From: Candidatus Aminicenantota bacterium
GTDB lineage: Bacteria; Acidobacteriota; Aminicenantia; Aminicenantales; Saccharicenantaceae
DNA length: 64,000 nt
Direction: 5' to 3'
Assembly: GCA_026393975.1 (NCBI GenBank)
Contig: JAPKZD010000005.1
Location: 1-64,000, forward strand
Shown: positions 18,031 to 27,972 of the stretch, piece by piece
How positions within the stretch are numbered: position 1 is the first letter of the stretch
Layout of the letters: the number at the start of each line of letters is the position of its first letter
The notes under the pieces: generated by a model
What the model saw: the letters and a program-made list of their open reading frames with translations, nothing else
What the model was told of the DNA's origin: nothing
The model's database searches: none
Position numbers and translations under genes: made by a program

Positions 18031-19134
18031 GTGGACGACCAAAACCTCTGCTGGCTGGCTCTCCACCTCGTCTTTCACGGGCCGAGCGCAGCGGCCCGGA
18101 GGCTCCTTGGGCGTTTCCCTTCGGTCCTCGATGTCTTCCGGGCGCGCCCGGCCGACTTCGAGGGACTCCGCCTGGAAAACGGGACGATCGAGGCGATCGT
18201 CTCCGGCCGGGCCATCGGCCGGGCCGGCGAGGAAGTAGAAAAAATCGGGCGGAAAGCGTATACTCTTTTGACGTTTGAGGATCCCGGGTACCCGGATTAC
18301 CTGAAAGAAATCTACGACCCTCCATTCGTCCTCTATTGCGAGGGCGACGCGGAGACGCTTCGGGAGGCCGCGGTGGCCGTCGTCGGGACGAGAAGGCCGA
18401 CCCCTTACGGGCGGGCCGTGGCCGAGAAGCTGGCCGCCGATCTGGCCTGCCGCGGCTTGGTCGTCACGAGCGGCCTGGCGCTCGGCATCGACGCCTGCGC
18501 CCACCGGGGGGCCCTCAAACAGGGAAGGACGGTCGCCGTGTTAGGTTCTGGTTTGGACGTCCCGTATCCGCGGGAAAACCGCGGCCTCGCCCGGGAGATC
18601 GCCGGGCGGGGCGCCGTCGTTTCGGAGTTCGCCCTGGGAACGCCGCCGCTCGCCGAGCACTTCCCCGTCCGCAACCGGGTCATCAGCGGGCTCGCGCTCG
18701 GGCTCGTCGTCGTCGAGGCCGCCCGGCGCAGCGGGTCGCTCATTTCGGCCCGGCTGGCCCTGTCACAGGACCGGGAGGTCATGGCCGTGCCCGGCAACGT
18801 GACCTCCGCAGAGAGCCGGGGTTCGAACGGCCTCATCCGGGACGGAGCCAAGCTCGTCGAGTCCTGGGAGGACGTGGCCGAGGCCCTGCCGTCGCCGTGG
18901 CGGGAAAATCTCCTTGCGCAGAAAAGCGAGAAAGAGGAGAATAGTCCAGATTCTCTGAGCCGGGAAGAGCGCCGGCTCGTGAGCGAATTGCCCGTCGACG
19001 CGGCGCTTCCCATCGACGAGCTGGCCGAAAAGACGGGCCTTTCCATCTCCGGCCTGCTGGCGCTCCTGCTCGGCCTCGAGCTGAAGGGGGTCGTCGTCCA
19101 ACATCCCGGGAAACAGTTTCAGAGGAGAATGTAA
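18031..19134 (+). CDS. dprA: DNA processing protein DprA
   Basis: 367 residues from GTG 18031 (TAGGAG 7 nt upstream). The N-terminal SAM-like helical region (1 to about 75) precedes the Rossmann core (about 75-290) with VVGTRRPTPYGRAVAEKLA, TSGLALGIDACAHRGAL, VLGSGLDVPYPRENRGL, SEFALGTPPLAEHFPVRNR and VPGNVTSAESRGSNGLIRDGA. A C-terminal winged-helix (LPIDELAEKTGLSISGLLALLL) follows. DprA protects incoming single-stranded DNA and loads RecA in natural transformation. A comF-like gene (50469) and a ComEA-like gene (22578) elsewhere in the window support some competence function. Confidence 0.95.
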   Translation: MDDQNLCWLALHLVFHGPSAAARRLLGRFPSVLDVFRARPADFEGLRLENGTIEAIVSGRAIGRAGEEVEKIGRKAYTLLTFEDPGYPDYLKEIYDPPFVLYCEGDAETLREAAVAVVGTRRPTPYGRAVAEKLAADLACRGLVVTSGLALGIDACAHRGALKQGRTVAVLGSGLDVPYPRENRGLAREIAGRGAVVSEFALGTPPLAEHFPVRNRVISGLALGLVVVEAARRSGSLISARLALSQDREVMAVPGNVTSAESRGSNGLIRDGAKLVESWEDVAEALPSPWRENLLAQKSEKEENSPDSLSREERRLVSELPVDAALPIDELAEKTGLSISGLLALLLGLELKGVVVQHPGKQFQRRM

Positions 19135-21423
19135 TTGGCGAAATCACTCGTCATCGTTGAATCGCCGGCCAAGGCGAAGACGGTCAATCATTATCTGGGT
19201 GAAGATTACATCGTCAAGGCCTCGATGGGACACGTCCGCGACCTGCCGAAAAAACAGCTCGGCGTCGACGTCCAGGCCGATTTCCAGCCGACCTACCAGG
19301 TCATCCCCGAGAAAAAGAAGATCGTCGCCGAGCTCAAGAAGGCGGCCCGGGACTGCGAGCAAGTCATCCTGGCGGCCGACCCCGACCGCGAAGGGGAGGC
19401 CATCTCCTGGCACCTCAGCCAACTCCTCGAAGAGGACAATCCGCGCATCTTCAGGGCCGTCTTCCACGAGATCACCGAGGAGGGCGTCCGAGCCGCCTTC
19501 CGCAACATCGGCCAGATCGACCTCGCCAAGCTCGAGGCCCAACAGACGCGGCGCGTCCTCGACCGCCTCGTCGGCTACCTCATCAGCCCCATCCTCTGGA
19601 AAAAGATCGGCCGGGGCCTTTCCGCCGGCCGGGTCCAGTCCGTGGCCCTGCGGCTCATCTGCGACAGGGAGAAGGAGATCAAGGCCTTCGTCACGGAGGA
19701 GTACTGGACGCTCGCCGCCCGGCTCGAGGCCCAGAATCCGCCCGCCTTCAAGGCCGCGCTGACCAAGATCGACGGGAAAAAGGCCAAGGTCAAAAACGCC
19801 GAGGAGGCCGGGGCGATCGTCGCCGCGTGCGAGCGCGCGTCGTTCGTCCTTGACAAGGTCGCGGTCAAGGAAAAATTCAAGCACCCCGCCCCGCCCTACA
19901 TCACCAGCACCCTCCAGCAGGACGGCTTCCGGCTTCTCCGGTTCCCGGTGAAGAAGACGATGTTCGTCGCCCAGAAGCTCTACGAAGGCATGGCCATCGG
20001 GGAGCTCGGCCAGACAGGGCTCATCACCTACATGCGCACGGATTCGATGCGCGTCTCCGAGTCGGCCCAGGCGGCGGCCCGGGCATACATCGAGCAGAAA
20101 TACTCGCCCGCTTACGTCCCCGCCAAGCCGAACCAGTACAAGAGCAAGAAAAGAACCCAGGACGCCCACGAGGCGATCCGGCCCGCCCACCTCGACCTGC
20201 CCCCGGAGAAGGTCAAGCCCTTCCTCAAGAAAGAGGAGTACGACGTCTACAGGCTAGTCTGGAACAGGTTCCTTGCCTCGCAGATGGCCCCTGCCGTCGT
20301 CGAGGAGACCGCCTTCGACGTCCGGGCCGACCGCTACCTCTTCCAGGTCAAGGGCGAAGTCGTCAAGTTCGACGGCTTCCTGGCCCTGTGGCCGAACGGG
20401 AGCGACGACAAGGAGCTCCTGCCCAAGGCCGCGGCGGGCGAGACCCTCAAGCTGGTGGAGCTCGAGTCCAAGCAGAAATTCACCGAGCCGCCGGCCCGCT
20501 ACACGGAAGGGACGCTGGTCAAGGAGCTCGAGGCCCGCGGCATCGGCCGGCCGAGCACCTACGCGCCGATCCTCGCCACGATCCAGAGCCGCACCTACGT
20601 CGTCATGGACAAGGGCAAGTTCGTCCCCACCGAACTGGGCTTGTACGTCACGGATTTTCTCGTCAAGTACTTCGCCCTACTCATGGAGTACAAGTTCACG
20701 GCCCACATGGAGGAGGAGCTCGACCAGATCTCCGAAGGGACCCGGAAGGGCGTCGACAGCCTCAGGGAATACTACGCGCTCCTCGAGGAGTACCTCAAGG
20801 CCGGCCAGGAGGCCGAAGTGGTCAAGAAGACAGGCATCCCCATCGACGAGAAGTGTCCGAAGTGCGGCGGCCAGGTGGTCATCAAGGACGGCCGCTTCGG
20901 CCGGTTCAAGGCCTGCGCGGGCTATCCCGAGTGCAAGTTCCGCGAAAGCCTGGACAAGAAGGAATCCAAACCCCTGGACGAGAAGTGTCCCCAGTGCGGC
21001 GCCCAGCTCGTCCAGAAGTTCGGGAAATACGGAGCCTTCGTCGCCTGCCCCGATTATCCCAAGTGCAAGTACATCAAGAAGGAGAACGCCGAAACGGGGA
21101 TCGACTGTCCGCTCGCCTGCGGCGGCAAGCTCCTGCGGCGAAAGACGCGCCGGGGGAAGCTCTTCTTCGGCTGCGGCAACTACCCGAAATGTACCTTCGC
21201 CACCTGGGACGAGCCGATAAACCGGCCCTGCCCGCAGTGCGGGGAGAAGGTCCTGCTCAAAAAGAACCTCATCCGCGGCGACCCTTACATCTACTGCCGG
21301 AACGAGAAGTGCGCGTTCAAGGAAGCGGCGCCCCGGGAGAAGATCTGGGAGAAACCCGGGACGTCCGAGGGACCCGGGACACCCGAGGAGCCCGGCGGGC
21401 CCGATGAACAAGGAAATCTCTGA
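19135..21423 (+). CDS. topA: DNA topoisomerase I
   Basis: 762 residues beginning with TTG immediately after the dprA stop codon (GGAG lies in the dprA end). The Toprim domain (SLVIVESPAKAKTV, AADPDREGEAISWHL) and the type IA core are present, with the active-site Tyr299 in LITYMRTDSMRVS. The C-terminus carries four Cys4 zinc-ribbon units (about residues 570-745), beginning CPKCGG, CPQCGA, CPLACGG and CPQCGE. It relaxes negative supercoils. It overlaps the xer gene by 20 bp, so the two are translationally linked. Confidence 0.97.
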   Translation: MAKSLVIVESPAKAKTVNHYLGEDYIVKASMGHVRDLPKKQLGVDVQADFQPTYQVIPEKKKIVAELKKAARDCEQVILAADPDREGEAISWHLSQLLEEDNPRIFRAVFHEITEEGVRAAFRNIGQIDLAKLEAQQTRRVLDRLVGYLISPILWKKIGRGLSAGRVQSVALRLICDREKEIKAFVTEEYWTLAARLEAQNPPAFKAALTKIDGKKAKVKNAEEAGAIVAACERASFVLDKVAVKEKFKHPAPPYITSTLQQDGFRLLRFPVKKTMFVAQKLYEGMAIGELGQTGLITYMRTDSMRVSESAQAAARAYIEQKYSPAYVPAKPNQYKSKKRTQDAHEAIRPAHLDLPPEKVKPFLKKEEYDVYRLVWNRFLASQMAPAVVEETAFDVRADRYLFQVKGEVVKFDGFLALWPNGSDDKELLPKAAAGETLKLVELESKQKFTEPPARYTEGTLVKELEARGIGRPSTYAPILATIQSRTYVVMDKGKFVPTELGLYVTDFLVKYFALLMEYKFTAHMEEELDQISEGTRKGVDSLREYYALLEEYLKAGQEAEVVKKTGIPIDEKCPKCGGQVVIKDGRFGRFKACAGYPECKFRESLDKKESKPLDEKCPQCGAQLVQKFGKYGAFVACPDYPKCKYIKKENAETGIDCPLACGGKLLRRKTRRGKLFFGCGNYPKCTFATWDEPINRPCPQCGEKVLLKKNLIRGDPYIYCRNEKCAFKEAAPREKIWEKPGTSEGPGTPEEPGGPDEQGNL

Positions 21424-22288
21424 GTTCCTGTCTTTCCTCAGGCACGAGAAAAACGCTTCCCCCCATACCCTGGCCGCCTACGAATGCGACCTCCGGCAGG
21501 TCGCGGCCTACCTGAAAGAGCGGGAAGTCCGCTGGGACAAGGCCGGCAACGTTCTGCTGCGCGGCTTCCTGGCCGAGCTCCACGAAAAAAAACGGAAAAA
21601 ATCGACCATCGGCCGCAAGCTCGCCGCCCTGCGCTCCTTCTATGCTTTCTGCGTCCGGAAGAAATGGACCACGGAGAACCCGGCCAAGGTCCTGGCGACG
21701 CCCAAGCAGGAGAAGAAAGTCCCCTCTTTTCTCTCCGAGGACGAGACGACCGCCCTCCTCGACCTGCCGCGGTCGGGGAAGCCCCTGGACCTGCGGGACA
21801 AGGCCATCCTCGAGCTCTTCTACGCCTCGGGCATCCGGGTCAGCGAGCTCGTCGGCATCGAGACGGGCGACCTCCATTTCGGGGAACGCCTGGTCCGCGT
21901 CCGGGGCAAGGGCAAGAAGGAACGGATCGTTCCGTTCGGCCGGAAGGCCCGTGAAGCCCTCGAAGAATACTCCCGGGCGCGGCGGGGGTTGATCGACAAG
22001 GAGGGCGCCGAGCCGGCCTTTTTCCTGAACTACAACGGCGGACGGCTGACGACGAGGTCCGTCCAAAGGATGGTCCGTAAGTACATCCACAGGACGGCCG
22101 TCGTCCGGAAGATCAGCCCCCACTCACTCCGCCATTCCTTCGCCTCCCACCTCCTCGGCCGCGGGGCGGACCTGCGCGTCATCCAGGAGCTCCTCGGGCA
22201 TTCGAGCCTAGCCACGACGCAGAAATACACGCACGTCGATCTCAAGCAGCTTCTCGACGTTTACAAAAAAAGCCATCCCAGGTCCTGA
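21404..22288 (+). CDS. xerC: Tyrosine recombinase XerC/XerD type
   Basis: 294 residues, the usual Xer length. A SAM-like N-terminal core-binding domain (1 to about 90) precedes the catalytic domain with R145 (GIRVSEL), K169 (GKGKKER), H240/R243 (HSLRHSFASHLL), H266 (LLGHSS) and the nucleophile Y275 (TTQKYTH). All catalytic residues are intact. The likely job is chromosome dimer resolution at dif. The topA-xer arrangement is common, and the XerC versus XerD assignment is tentative. Confidence 0.93.
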   Translation: MNKEISEFLSFLRHEKNASPHTLAAYECDLRQVAAYLKEREVRWDKAGNVLLRGFLAELHEKKRKKSTIGRKLAALRSFYAFCVRKKWTTENPAKVLATPKQEKKVPSFLSEDETTALLDLPRSGKPLDLRDKAILELFYASGIRVSELVGIETGDLHFGERLVRVRGKGKKERIVPFGRKAREALEEYSRARRGLIDKEGAEPAFFLNYNGGRLTTRSVQRMVRKYIHRTAVVRKISPHSLRHSFASHLLGRGADLRVIQELLGHSSLATTQKYTHVDLKQLLDVYKKSHPRS

Positions 22289-22335
22289 GCCCAATCTCAA
22301 TCCAACTCTTGGTTTGGTCCACTCATTTTGGTCTT

Positions 22336-22359
22336 GGGACGCTGCCCGGCCAGCGTCCT
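22336..22359 (+). terminator. Hairpin after the xer gene
   Basis: GGACGCTG and CAGCGTCC pair around a short loop about 50 bp past the xer stop codon. The interval 22289-22532 is AT-richer than its surroundings and otherwise holds no recognisable gene; a TTGACA at 22466-22471 has only weak -10 candidates. Confidence 0.4.
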
Positions 22360-22532
22360 CACTCCGATTCTCCCGTTATTTGAGCAGTTTTGGTGAATTT
22401 TGAGGTTCGGCCCAAAGTCCCAGCCAACTGGCGTTTCCAGCGTCGTGCAGCTTTGTCCACGCGGCTTGACATATAGGCGTTCGGCTTTTTTGTAACTAGC
22501 ACAAAATAAAAATGGAATAAGAAATTCCGAGC

Positions 22533-22548
22533 TGGCATTGCGCTTGCA
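22533..22548 (+). promoter_or_regulatory. Sigma-54 (-24/-12) type promoter
   Basis: TGGCATTGCGCTTGCA matches the RpoN consensus (TGGCAC, 5 nt, TTGCA) with GG and GC exactly 12 apart. The expected start at about 22559 falls just before the strong Shine-Dalgarno AAAGGAGGT (22562-22570) of the gene at 22578. Confidence 0.7.
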
Positions 22549-22577
22549 TATGAGGCCGGTGAAAGGAGGTCACACCA

Positions 22578-22889
22578 ATGACCACACAAAGAAACAAGGT
22601 TCTGGCGTTCGGGCTGGTCGCGGCGATCGTCGTCTTCTCCATGGCCTCGGCCTACGCCCAGTCGGCCGCGCCGAAAGCGAAGGTCAACATCAACACGGCC
22701 TCGGCTTCGGAGCTCGAAACCCTGCCTCGGGTCGGTCCCAAGATCGCCCAAAGGATCATCGATTTCCGGACCAAGAACGGGAATTTCAAGAAGGTCGAGG
22801 ACATCATGAAGATCCAGGGGATCGGCGAGAAGGTCTTTGAAAATATCAGGGACCTGATCACGGTGGGCGGAGAAAACGTGCCGAGATAG
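22578..22889 (+). CDS. ComEA-like helix-hairpin-helix secreted protein
   Basis: 103 residues. A signal peptide (VLAFGLVAAIVVFSMASAYA) is followed directly by a single ComEA helix-hairpin-helix domain (VNINTASASELETLPRVGPK, IQGIGEKVFENIRDLI). It lacks the N-terminal membrane anchor plus SLBB domain of Bacillus ComEA and resembles the short ComEA-type proteins of Gram-negative bacteria, which bind incoming DNA in the periplasm. It is monocistronic, driven by a predicted sigma-54 promoter and closed by a terminator lying inside the convergent rdgB gene. Confidence 0.85.
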   Translation: MTTQRNKVLAFGLVAAIVVFSMASAYAQSAAPKAKVNINTASASELETLPRVGPKIAQRIIDFRTKNGNFKKVEDIMKIQGIGEKVFENIRDLITVGGENVPR

Positions 22890-22915
22890 GGGAAACGCCC
22901 CTCTTCTCCCTACTC

Positions 22916-23560
22916 TTATCGCCTGGCCGCGGCCCTGCCCGGAAGCCCTCCGGGCGGGGCCTTTTTTTCGGCTTCGAGGAAGGCGCGAAGCTTGAGGACG
23001 GCCCGGCCGCGGTGGCTGACCGCGTTCTTGACCTCGGGTGGAAGCTCGGCGAAGGTCCGGCGCAGGGGCGGGTAATAGAAAAGCGGGTCGTATCCGAACC
23101 CCGAGGCTCCTTGCGGCGCCAGCCCGATCCTGCCGCGGACCTCGCCGCGGAATTCCCTGACGACGCGCCCCTTCTTGGCGAGGACCATGACGCAGACGAA
23201 GCGGGCCTTCCTCTCTCCCGCCGGAACTTCCCGGAGGAGTCGGAGGACCTTCCGGTTGTTCTTTTCGTCGGACGGTTTTGGGCCCGAGAAGCGCGCCGAG
23301 CGGATCCCCGGCGCCCCGTCCAGGGCCTCGATCTCGAGGCCCGAGTCCTCGGCCAGAGTCAGGCCGCCCCATCTCCGGCTGTAATATAGACTCTTGGCCC
23401 GGGCGTTCGCGGAAAAGGTCTTCCCTCGTTCCCTATGGGAAAGGCCGGGAAGGACATCTTCCAGCCCGATGATCTTGAGGGACTGTCCCCTGAAAGCGCG
23501 GCGGATTTCCCGGACCTTTCCCGGGTTCTGGGTCGCTAGAAGGATGCGGCCGTCAGTCAA
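22916..23560 (-). CDS. rdgB: XTP/dITP diphosphatase (RdgB/HAM1)
   Basis: 214 residues. Motifs are typical: LLATQNPGKVREI at the N-terminus, LAEDSGLEIEALDGAPGIRSARF in the middle and GFGYDPLFYYP, with ELPPEVKNAVSHRGRAVLKL near the end. It hydrolyses non-canonical purine nucleoside triphosphates (ITP, XTP) to keep them out of DNA. The C-terminal tail (about 15 residues, Pro/Gly/Ala/Arg-rich) is longer than needed for the fold and coincides with a terminator on the opposite strand. Its start overlaps the mgtC-like stop by 8 bp. Confidence 0.93.
   Translation of the reverse strand: MTDGRILLATQNPGKVREIRRAFRGQSLKIIGLEDVLPGLSHRERGKTFSANARAKSLYYSRRWGGLTLAEDSGLEIEALDGAPGIRSARFSGPKPSDEKNNRKVLRLLREVPAGERKARFVCVMVLAKKGRVVREFRGEVRGRIGLAPQGASGFGYDPLFYYPPLRRTFAELPPEVKNAVSHRGRAVLKLRAFLEAEKKAPPGGLPGRAAARR
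22931..22968 (+). terminator. Rho-independent terminator of the ComEA-like gene, inside rdgB
   Basis: A 12-bp stem GGCCCTGCCCGG/CCGGGCGGGGCC (one G-U pair), 7-nt loop, then seven T's on the plus strand. It lies within the last codons of rdgB on the opposite strand. Confidence 0.85.
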
Positions 23561-24200
23561 TCTTCAGCTCTTCGATGTCGGCCAGTTCGAGGAGCCCCTG
23601 GTTGAACTCCTGTTCCTTTTCCTCGGAGGCCGAGAACGAGAACGCCAGGAGATAGGACTGTCCCTCCTGTTTCATGGTCAGCCGCTCGAGCCGGACGCCG
23701 TGATGAAGAGCGAGCTTGCGTAGACTGGAGAGGATGTAGGGGCGGGACTTGGCCTTCATGTGATAGTGGAACTGGGACTTGCGGAGATAGGAGTCCTCGA
23801 TCTTGCGGAAGAGAAGCAAGGTCGTGATCGTCAGGGCGGTGAAGATGAGCGCCGGAAGGTAATAGCCGGCGCCGATGACCAGGCCCAGGCCGGCGACGAG
23901 CCAGAGCGTCGAGGCGGTCGTCAGGCCGGCGATCGTCCCCCGGGCTTGGAAGATGGTCCCGGCGCCGAGGAACCCTACGCCGGTGATGACCCCGGCGGCC
24001 ATGCGGACGAGCGTGTCGGTCGTGCCGCCCTTGGCCTGGACGAGGAGCGTGGTCAGGGTCATCATCATGGCCGAGCCGACGCAGACCAGGATGTTCGTCC
24101 GGAAGCCGGCCGGCTTTTGGCTGGCCTCCCGCTCGAGCCCGATCAAGCCTCCTAGAGCGATGGCCAGGACGAGCTTGAGGATGACTTCGATCGTTTCCAT
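23553..24200 (-). CDS. MgtC/SapB family membrane protein
   Basis: 215 residues from ATG 24200 (GGGAG upstream; GTG 24212 is an alternative). The N-terminal membrane domain has about five helices with family signatures GGLIGLEREASQKPAGFRTN, GVGFLGAGTIF and TIAGLTTASTLWLVAGLGLV. The C-terminal cytoplasmic domain (about 145-215) is ACT-like. MgtC proteins in pathogens support growth at low magnesium and restrain ATP synthase; in free-living bacteria the role is less clear. It overlaps rdgB and is transcribed with it. Confidence 0.88.
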   Translation of the reverse strand: METIEVILKLVLAIALGGLIGLEREASQKPAGFRTNILVCVGSAMMMTLTTLLVQAKGGTTDTLVRMAAGVITGVGFLGAGTIFQARGTIAGLTTASTLWLVAGLGLVIGAGYYLPALIFTALTITTLLLFRKIEDSYLRKSQFHYHMKAKSRPYILSSLRKLALHHGVRLERLTMKQEGQSYLLAFSFSASEEKEQEFNQGLLELADIEELKID

Positions 24201-24237
24201 GGAATCTCCCACCCCTTTTTAGCATCGGCGGGGGAGG

Positions 24238-25575
<1,338 letters not shown>

Positions 25576-25583
25576 AAAACCTC

Positions 25584-25612
25584 TTGACAGAGCCTCCCCG
25601 CCCATGTTAATA
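25584..25612 (+). promoter_or_regulatory. Sigma-70 promoter of the Rrf2-pst operon
   Basis: TTGACA (25584-25589), 17-bp spacer, TTAATA (25607-25612). The expected start is at about 25619, inside the palindromic operator. Confidence 0.75.
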
Positions 25613-25636
25613 GACTAAGTCTATTGACTTAGTCAA
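25611..25636. promoter_or_regulatory. Twin-palindrome operator, probable Rrf2 binding site
   Basis: Two perfect 13-bp odd-centred palindromes lie end to end: TAGACTAAGTCTA (25611-25623) and TTGACTTAGTCAA (25624-25636). Together they also form the larger inverted repeat GACTAAGT/ACTTAGTC (25613-25634). The site covers the end of the -10 box and the transcription start, a position expected for autorepression by the Rrf2 protein encoded 17 bp downstream. Confidence 0.75.
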
Positions 25637-25652
25637 CTAACGAGGAGCGACG

Positions 25653-26126
25653 ATGAGGCTATCGACCAAGGGCGAATACGCCAGCCGGGCCATGCTCGAG
25701 CTTTCCCTCCGGTACGCGGATGGCCCCATCCACAGTCGGGAGATCTCCAAGGCCCAGGAGATCCCCCAGGGGTTCCTCGAACAGATCCTCCTCCTCCTGA
25801 AACGGGCAGGGTATCTCAAGAGCCGCAAGGGCCGGAACGGCGGCTACGTCCTGGCCAATCCGCCCGGAGCCATCAACGTGGCCGAGGTCATCCGGGTCAT
25901 GGACGGGCCGCTTGCCCCCATCGACTGCGTCAGTGTCATGGCCCACGAGCCATGCCCCATGGAAAAAACGTGCGGCCTGCGTTGGCTGTGGAAAGAAGTC
26001 CGGGATTCGGTGGCCGGGATCCTGGAACGGACGACCTTCGCCGACCTTGTCGAGAAGAGCGGGCGGCAGAGAACCGGCCCCAGCGCCCGGCCGCAAGACG
26101 ACAGCGCTCCGGGAGGTGAACGATGA
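25653..26126 (+). CDS. Rrf2-family transcriptional regulator with three-cysteine sensor motif
   Basis: 157 residues. The winged-helix Rrf2 domain has MRLSTKGEYASRAMLELSL, IPQGFLEQILLLLKRAGYLKS and RKGRNGGYVLANPP. Cysteines C92, C101 and C107 (CX8CX5C) resemble the [2Fe-2S] ligands of IscR and NsrR, so the regulator may sense an Fe-S cluster state, redox or NO. It heads an operon with a pstS-type transporter (ATGA overlap with the next gene), which is an unexpected pairing. The downstream tail (about 130-157) is disordered and Arg/Pro-rich. Confidence 0.9.
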   Translation: MRLSTKGEYASRAMLELSLRYADGPIHSREISKAQEIPQGFLEQILLLLKRAGYLKSRKGRNGGYVLANPPGAINVAEVIRVMDGPLAPIDCVSVMAHEPCPMEKTCGLRWLWKEVRDSVAGILERTTFADLVEKSGRQRTGPSARPQDDSAPGGER

Positions 26127-27091
26127 AAGACCGTTATTTTTCATGGCTATTCCTTCTCCTTTGTGCGACGTCGTTTCCCTCGAGCGTCGCTTCCCGGCCC
26201 CTCTCAACCCGGGAGAGCCTATCCCTTTCCGGCGCGTGGGCCCTCTATCCCCTGGCCGTCCGCTGGCAGGAGGAATTCCAGAAAACCCATCCCGGGGTGA
26301 ACATCGACGTCCAGGCCGGCGGCGCGGGCAAGGGCATCGTCGACGCTCTGGCCGGCATCGTCGACATCGGCATGGTCTCTCGGGAGATCCTCCCGGCCGA
26401 GGTCGAAAAGGGGGCCGTGGCCCTGGCTGTGGCCAAGGACGCCGTTGTCGCCACCGTCAATCGGAAAAATCCGTTCCTCGCGGAGATCCAGCGGCGCGGT
26501 CTGTGCCGGGATGATTTTCTCGGGATATGGATCAAGAGATCCGCGTCGACCTGGGAGGGAGTCGTCGGCCGGAACGGCCGGACGCCCCTCCACGTCTTCA
26601 CCCGCTCGGACGCCTGCGGCGCCGCCGAGACCTGGGCGGCCTACCTCGGCGGACACCAGGAAGACCTAGCCGGCGTCGGGGTCTACGGTGACCCGGGGCT
26701 GGCCGAGGCCGTCCGGCGCGACCCGCTGGCGATCGGTTTTAACAATGTGAATTTCGCCTACGACGCCAAGACCCTGAAGCCCGTCACCGGACTCGAGATC
26801 TGTCCGATCGACCTCGACGGCAACGGGGCGATCGACCCGGCCGAGCGGATTTACGCGACCCGCGACGAACTCACTCGGGCCATCGCCGCGAACGTCTACC
26901 CCTCGCCCCCGGCGCGCGAGCTTTATTTCGTCATCAAAGGGAAGCCAAGCCGTCCGCTCATCGCGGAATTCCTCGAATGGGTCCTCGTCGACGGCCAGAA
27001 ATTCGTCGTCGAGATGGGCTACGTCGGCCTCGGGCCGGAGCGCATCGCTTCCGGCCTGGCCGTCGTCCGCGGCGCGGCGGATAAAAAATGA
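26123..27091 (+). CDS. pstS: Phosphate-type ABC transporter substrate-binding protein
   Basis: 322 residues with a signal peptide (FSWLFLLLCATSFPSSVAS). The PBP fold is of the PstS-like subgroup with SGAWALYPLAVRWQEEFQ, VQAGGAGKGIVDALAG, DIGMVSREI, TRSDACGAAETWAAYLGG and GVYGDPGLAEAV. This differs from classic E. coli PstS (which has SGT motifs), so the ligand could be phosphate or another oxyanion. The ATG overlaps the stop of the Rrf2 gene. It delivers ligand to the two permeases that follow. Confidence 0.88.
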   Translation: MKDRYFSWLFLLLCATSFPSSVASRPLSTRESLSLSGAWALYPLAVRWQEEFQKTHPGVNIDVQAGGAGKGIVDALAGIVDIGMVSREILPAEVEKGAVALAVAKDAVVATVNRKNPFLAEIQRRGLCRDDFLGIWIKRSASTWEGVVGRNGRTPLHVFTRSDACGAAETWAAYLGGHQEDLAGVGVYGDPGLAEAVRRDPLAIGFNNVNFAYDAKTLKPVTGLEICPIDLDGNGAIDPAERIYATRDELTRAIAANVYPSPPARELYFVIKGKPSRPLIAEFLEWVLVDGQKFVVEMGYVGLGPERIASGLAVVRGAADKK

Positions 27092-27972
27092 GGCTTCTCA
27101 AGGACGCCCTGGCCCAGCGGGCGATGAGCTTCGTCGCCGCCCTGCCGGCCATCCTTGTCCTCCTCATCGTCGTCGGGCTGTTCCTCAAGTCGAAGGCCAT
27201 CCTCGGCGTCGAGCCCTTGTCGCGGCTTCTCTTCTCCTCCGCGTGGCATCCGCTCAAGGGGCAATTCGGGCTCCTGTCCTTCATCACGGGCACGGCCTGG
27301 GTGACCGTAACCGCGCTCGTCCTGGCCGTGCCGGTCTCGATCCTCGCGGCCATCTACCTCTCGGAGTACGCCCCCCGCTGGGTCCGCGAGAGCGCCAAGC
27401 CCGTAATCGACCTCCTGGCCGGCCTGCCCTCCGTCGTCTACGGTGTCTGGGGCGTTATCATGGTCGTGCCCTTCGTCGGCGGCGTCCTCGCCCCTCTCGC
27501 CGGCGTCTATTCCTCCGGCTACAGCATCCTGGCCGGCGGGATCGTCCTGGCCATCATGACCTTCCCGACGATCATCCACGTGACGCTGGAGGTTTTCGCC
27601 TCCGTCCCCCGCTCCCTCCGCGACGCGTCCCTGTCCCTCGGAGCGACGAAATGGGAGACGACACGCCACGTCGTCCTGAGGAAGGGCGCGCAAGGGATCC
27701 TGGCGGCGTCTGTCCTCGGTTTTTCCCGGGCTTTCGGGGAGACCATGGCCGTCCTCATGGTCGTCGGTAACGTCCCGGCCGTGCCCCGGTCGCTCTTCGA
27801 CGCCGGCTACCCCCTGCCGGCGCTCATCGCCAACAACTACGGCGAGATGATGTCCGTCCCCCGTTACGACGCGGCCCTGATGACGGCGGCCCTTGTCCTC
27901 ATGCTCATCGTCCTCTTCTTCAACATCCTCGCCCGGCGGATCTTGGTCCGCGTCGAAAGGAGGGTTCGGTGA
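27088..27972 (+). CDS. pstC: Phosphate-type ABC transporter permease PstC
   Basis: 294 residues with about six membrane helices. The binding-protein-dependent transport signature is present (EVFASVPRSLRDASLSLGATKWETTRHVVLR), as is the PstC-type VIDLLAGLPSVVYGVWG. ATG overlaps the pstS stop as ATGA. Pairs with PstA to form the inner-membrane channel. Confidence 0.93.
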   Translation: MRLLKDALAQRAMSFVAALPAILVLLIVVGLFLKSKAILGVEPLSRLLFSSAWHPLKGQFGLLSFITGTAWVTVTALVLAVPVSILAAIYLSEYAPRWVRESAKPVIDLLAGLPSVVYGVWGVIMVVPFVGGVLAPLAGVYSSGYSILAGGIVLAIMTFPTIIHVTLEVFASVPRSLRDASLSLGATKWETTRHVVLRKGAQGILAASVLGFSRAFGETMAVLMVVGNVPAVPRSLFDAGYPLPALIANNYGEMMSVPRYDAALMTAALVLMLIVLFFNILARRILVRVERRVR

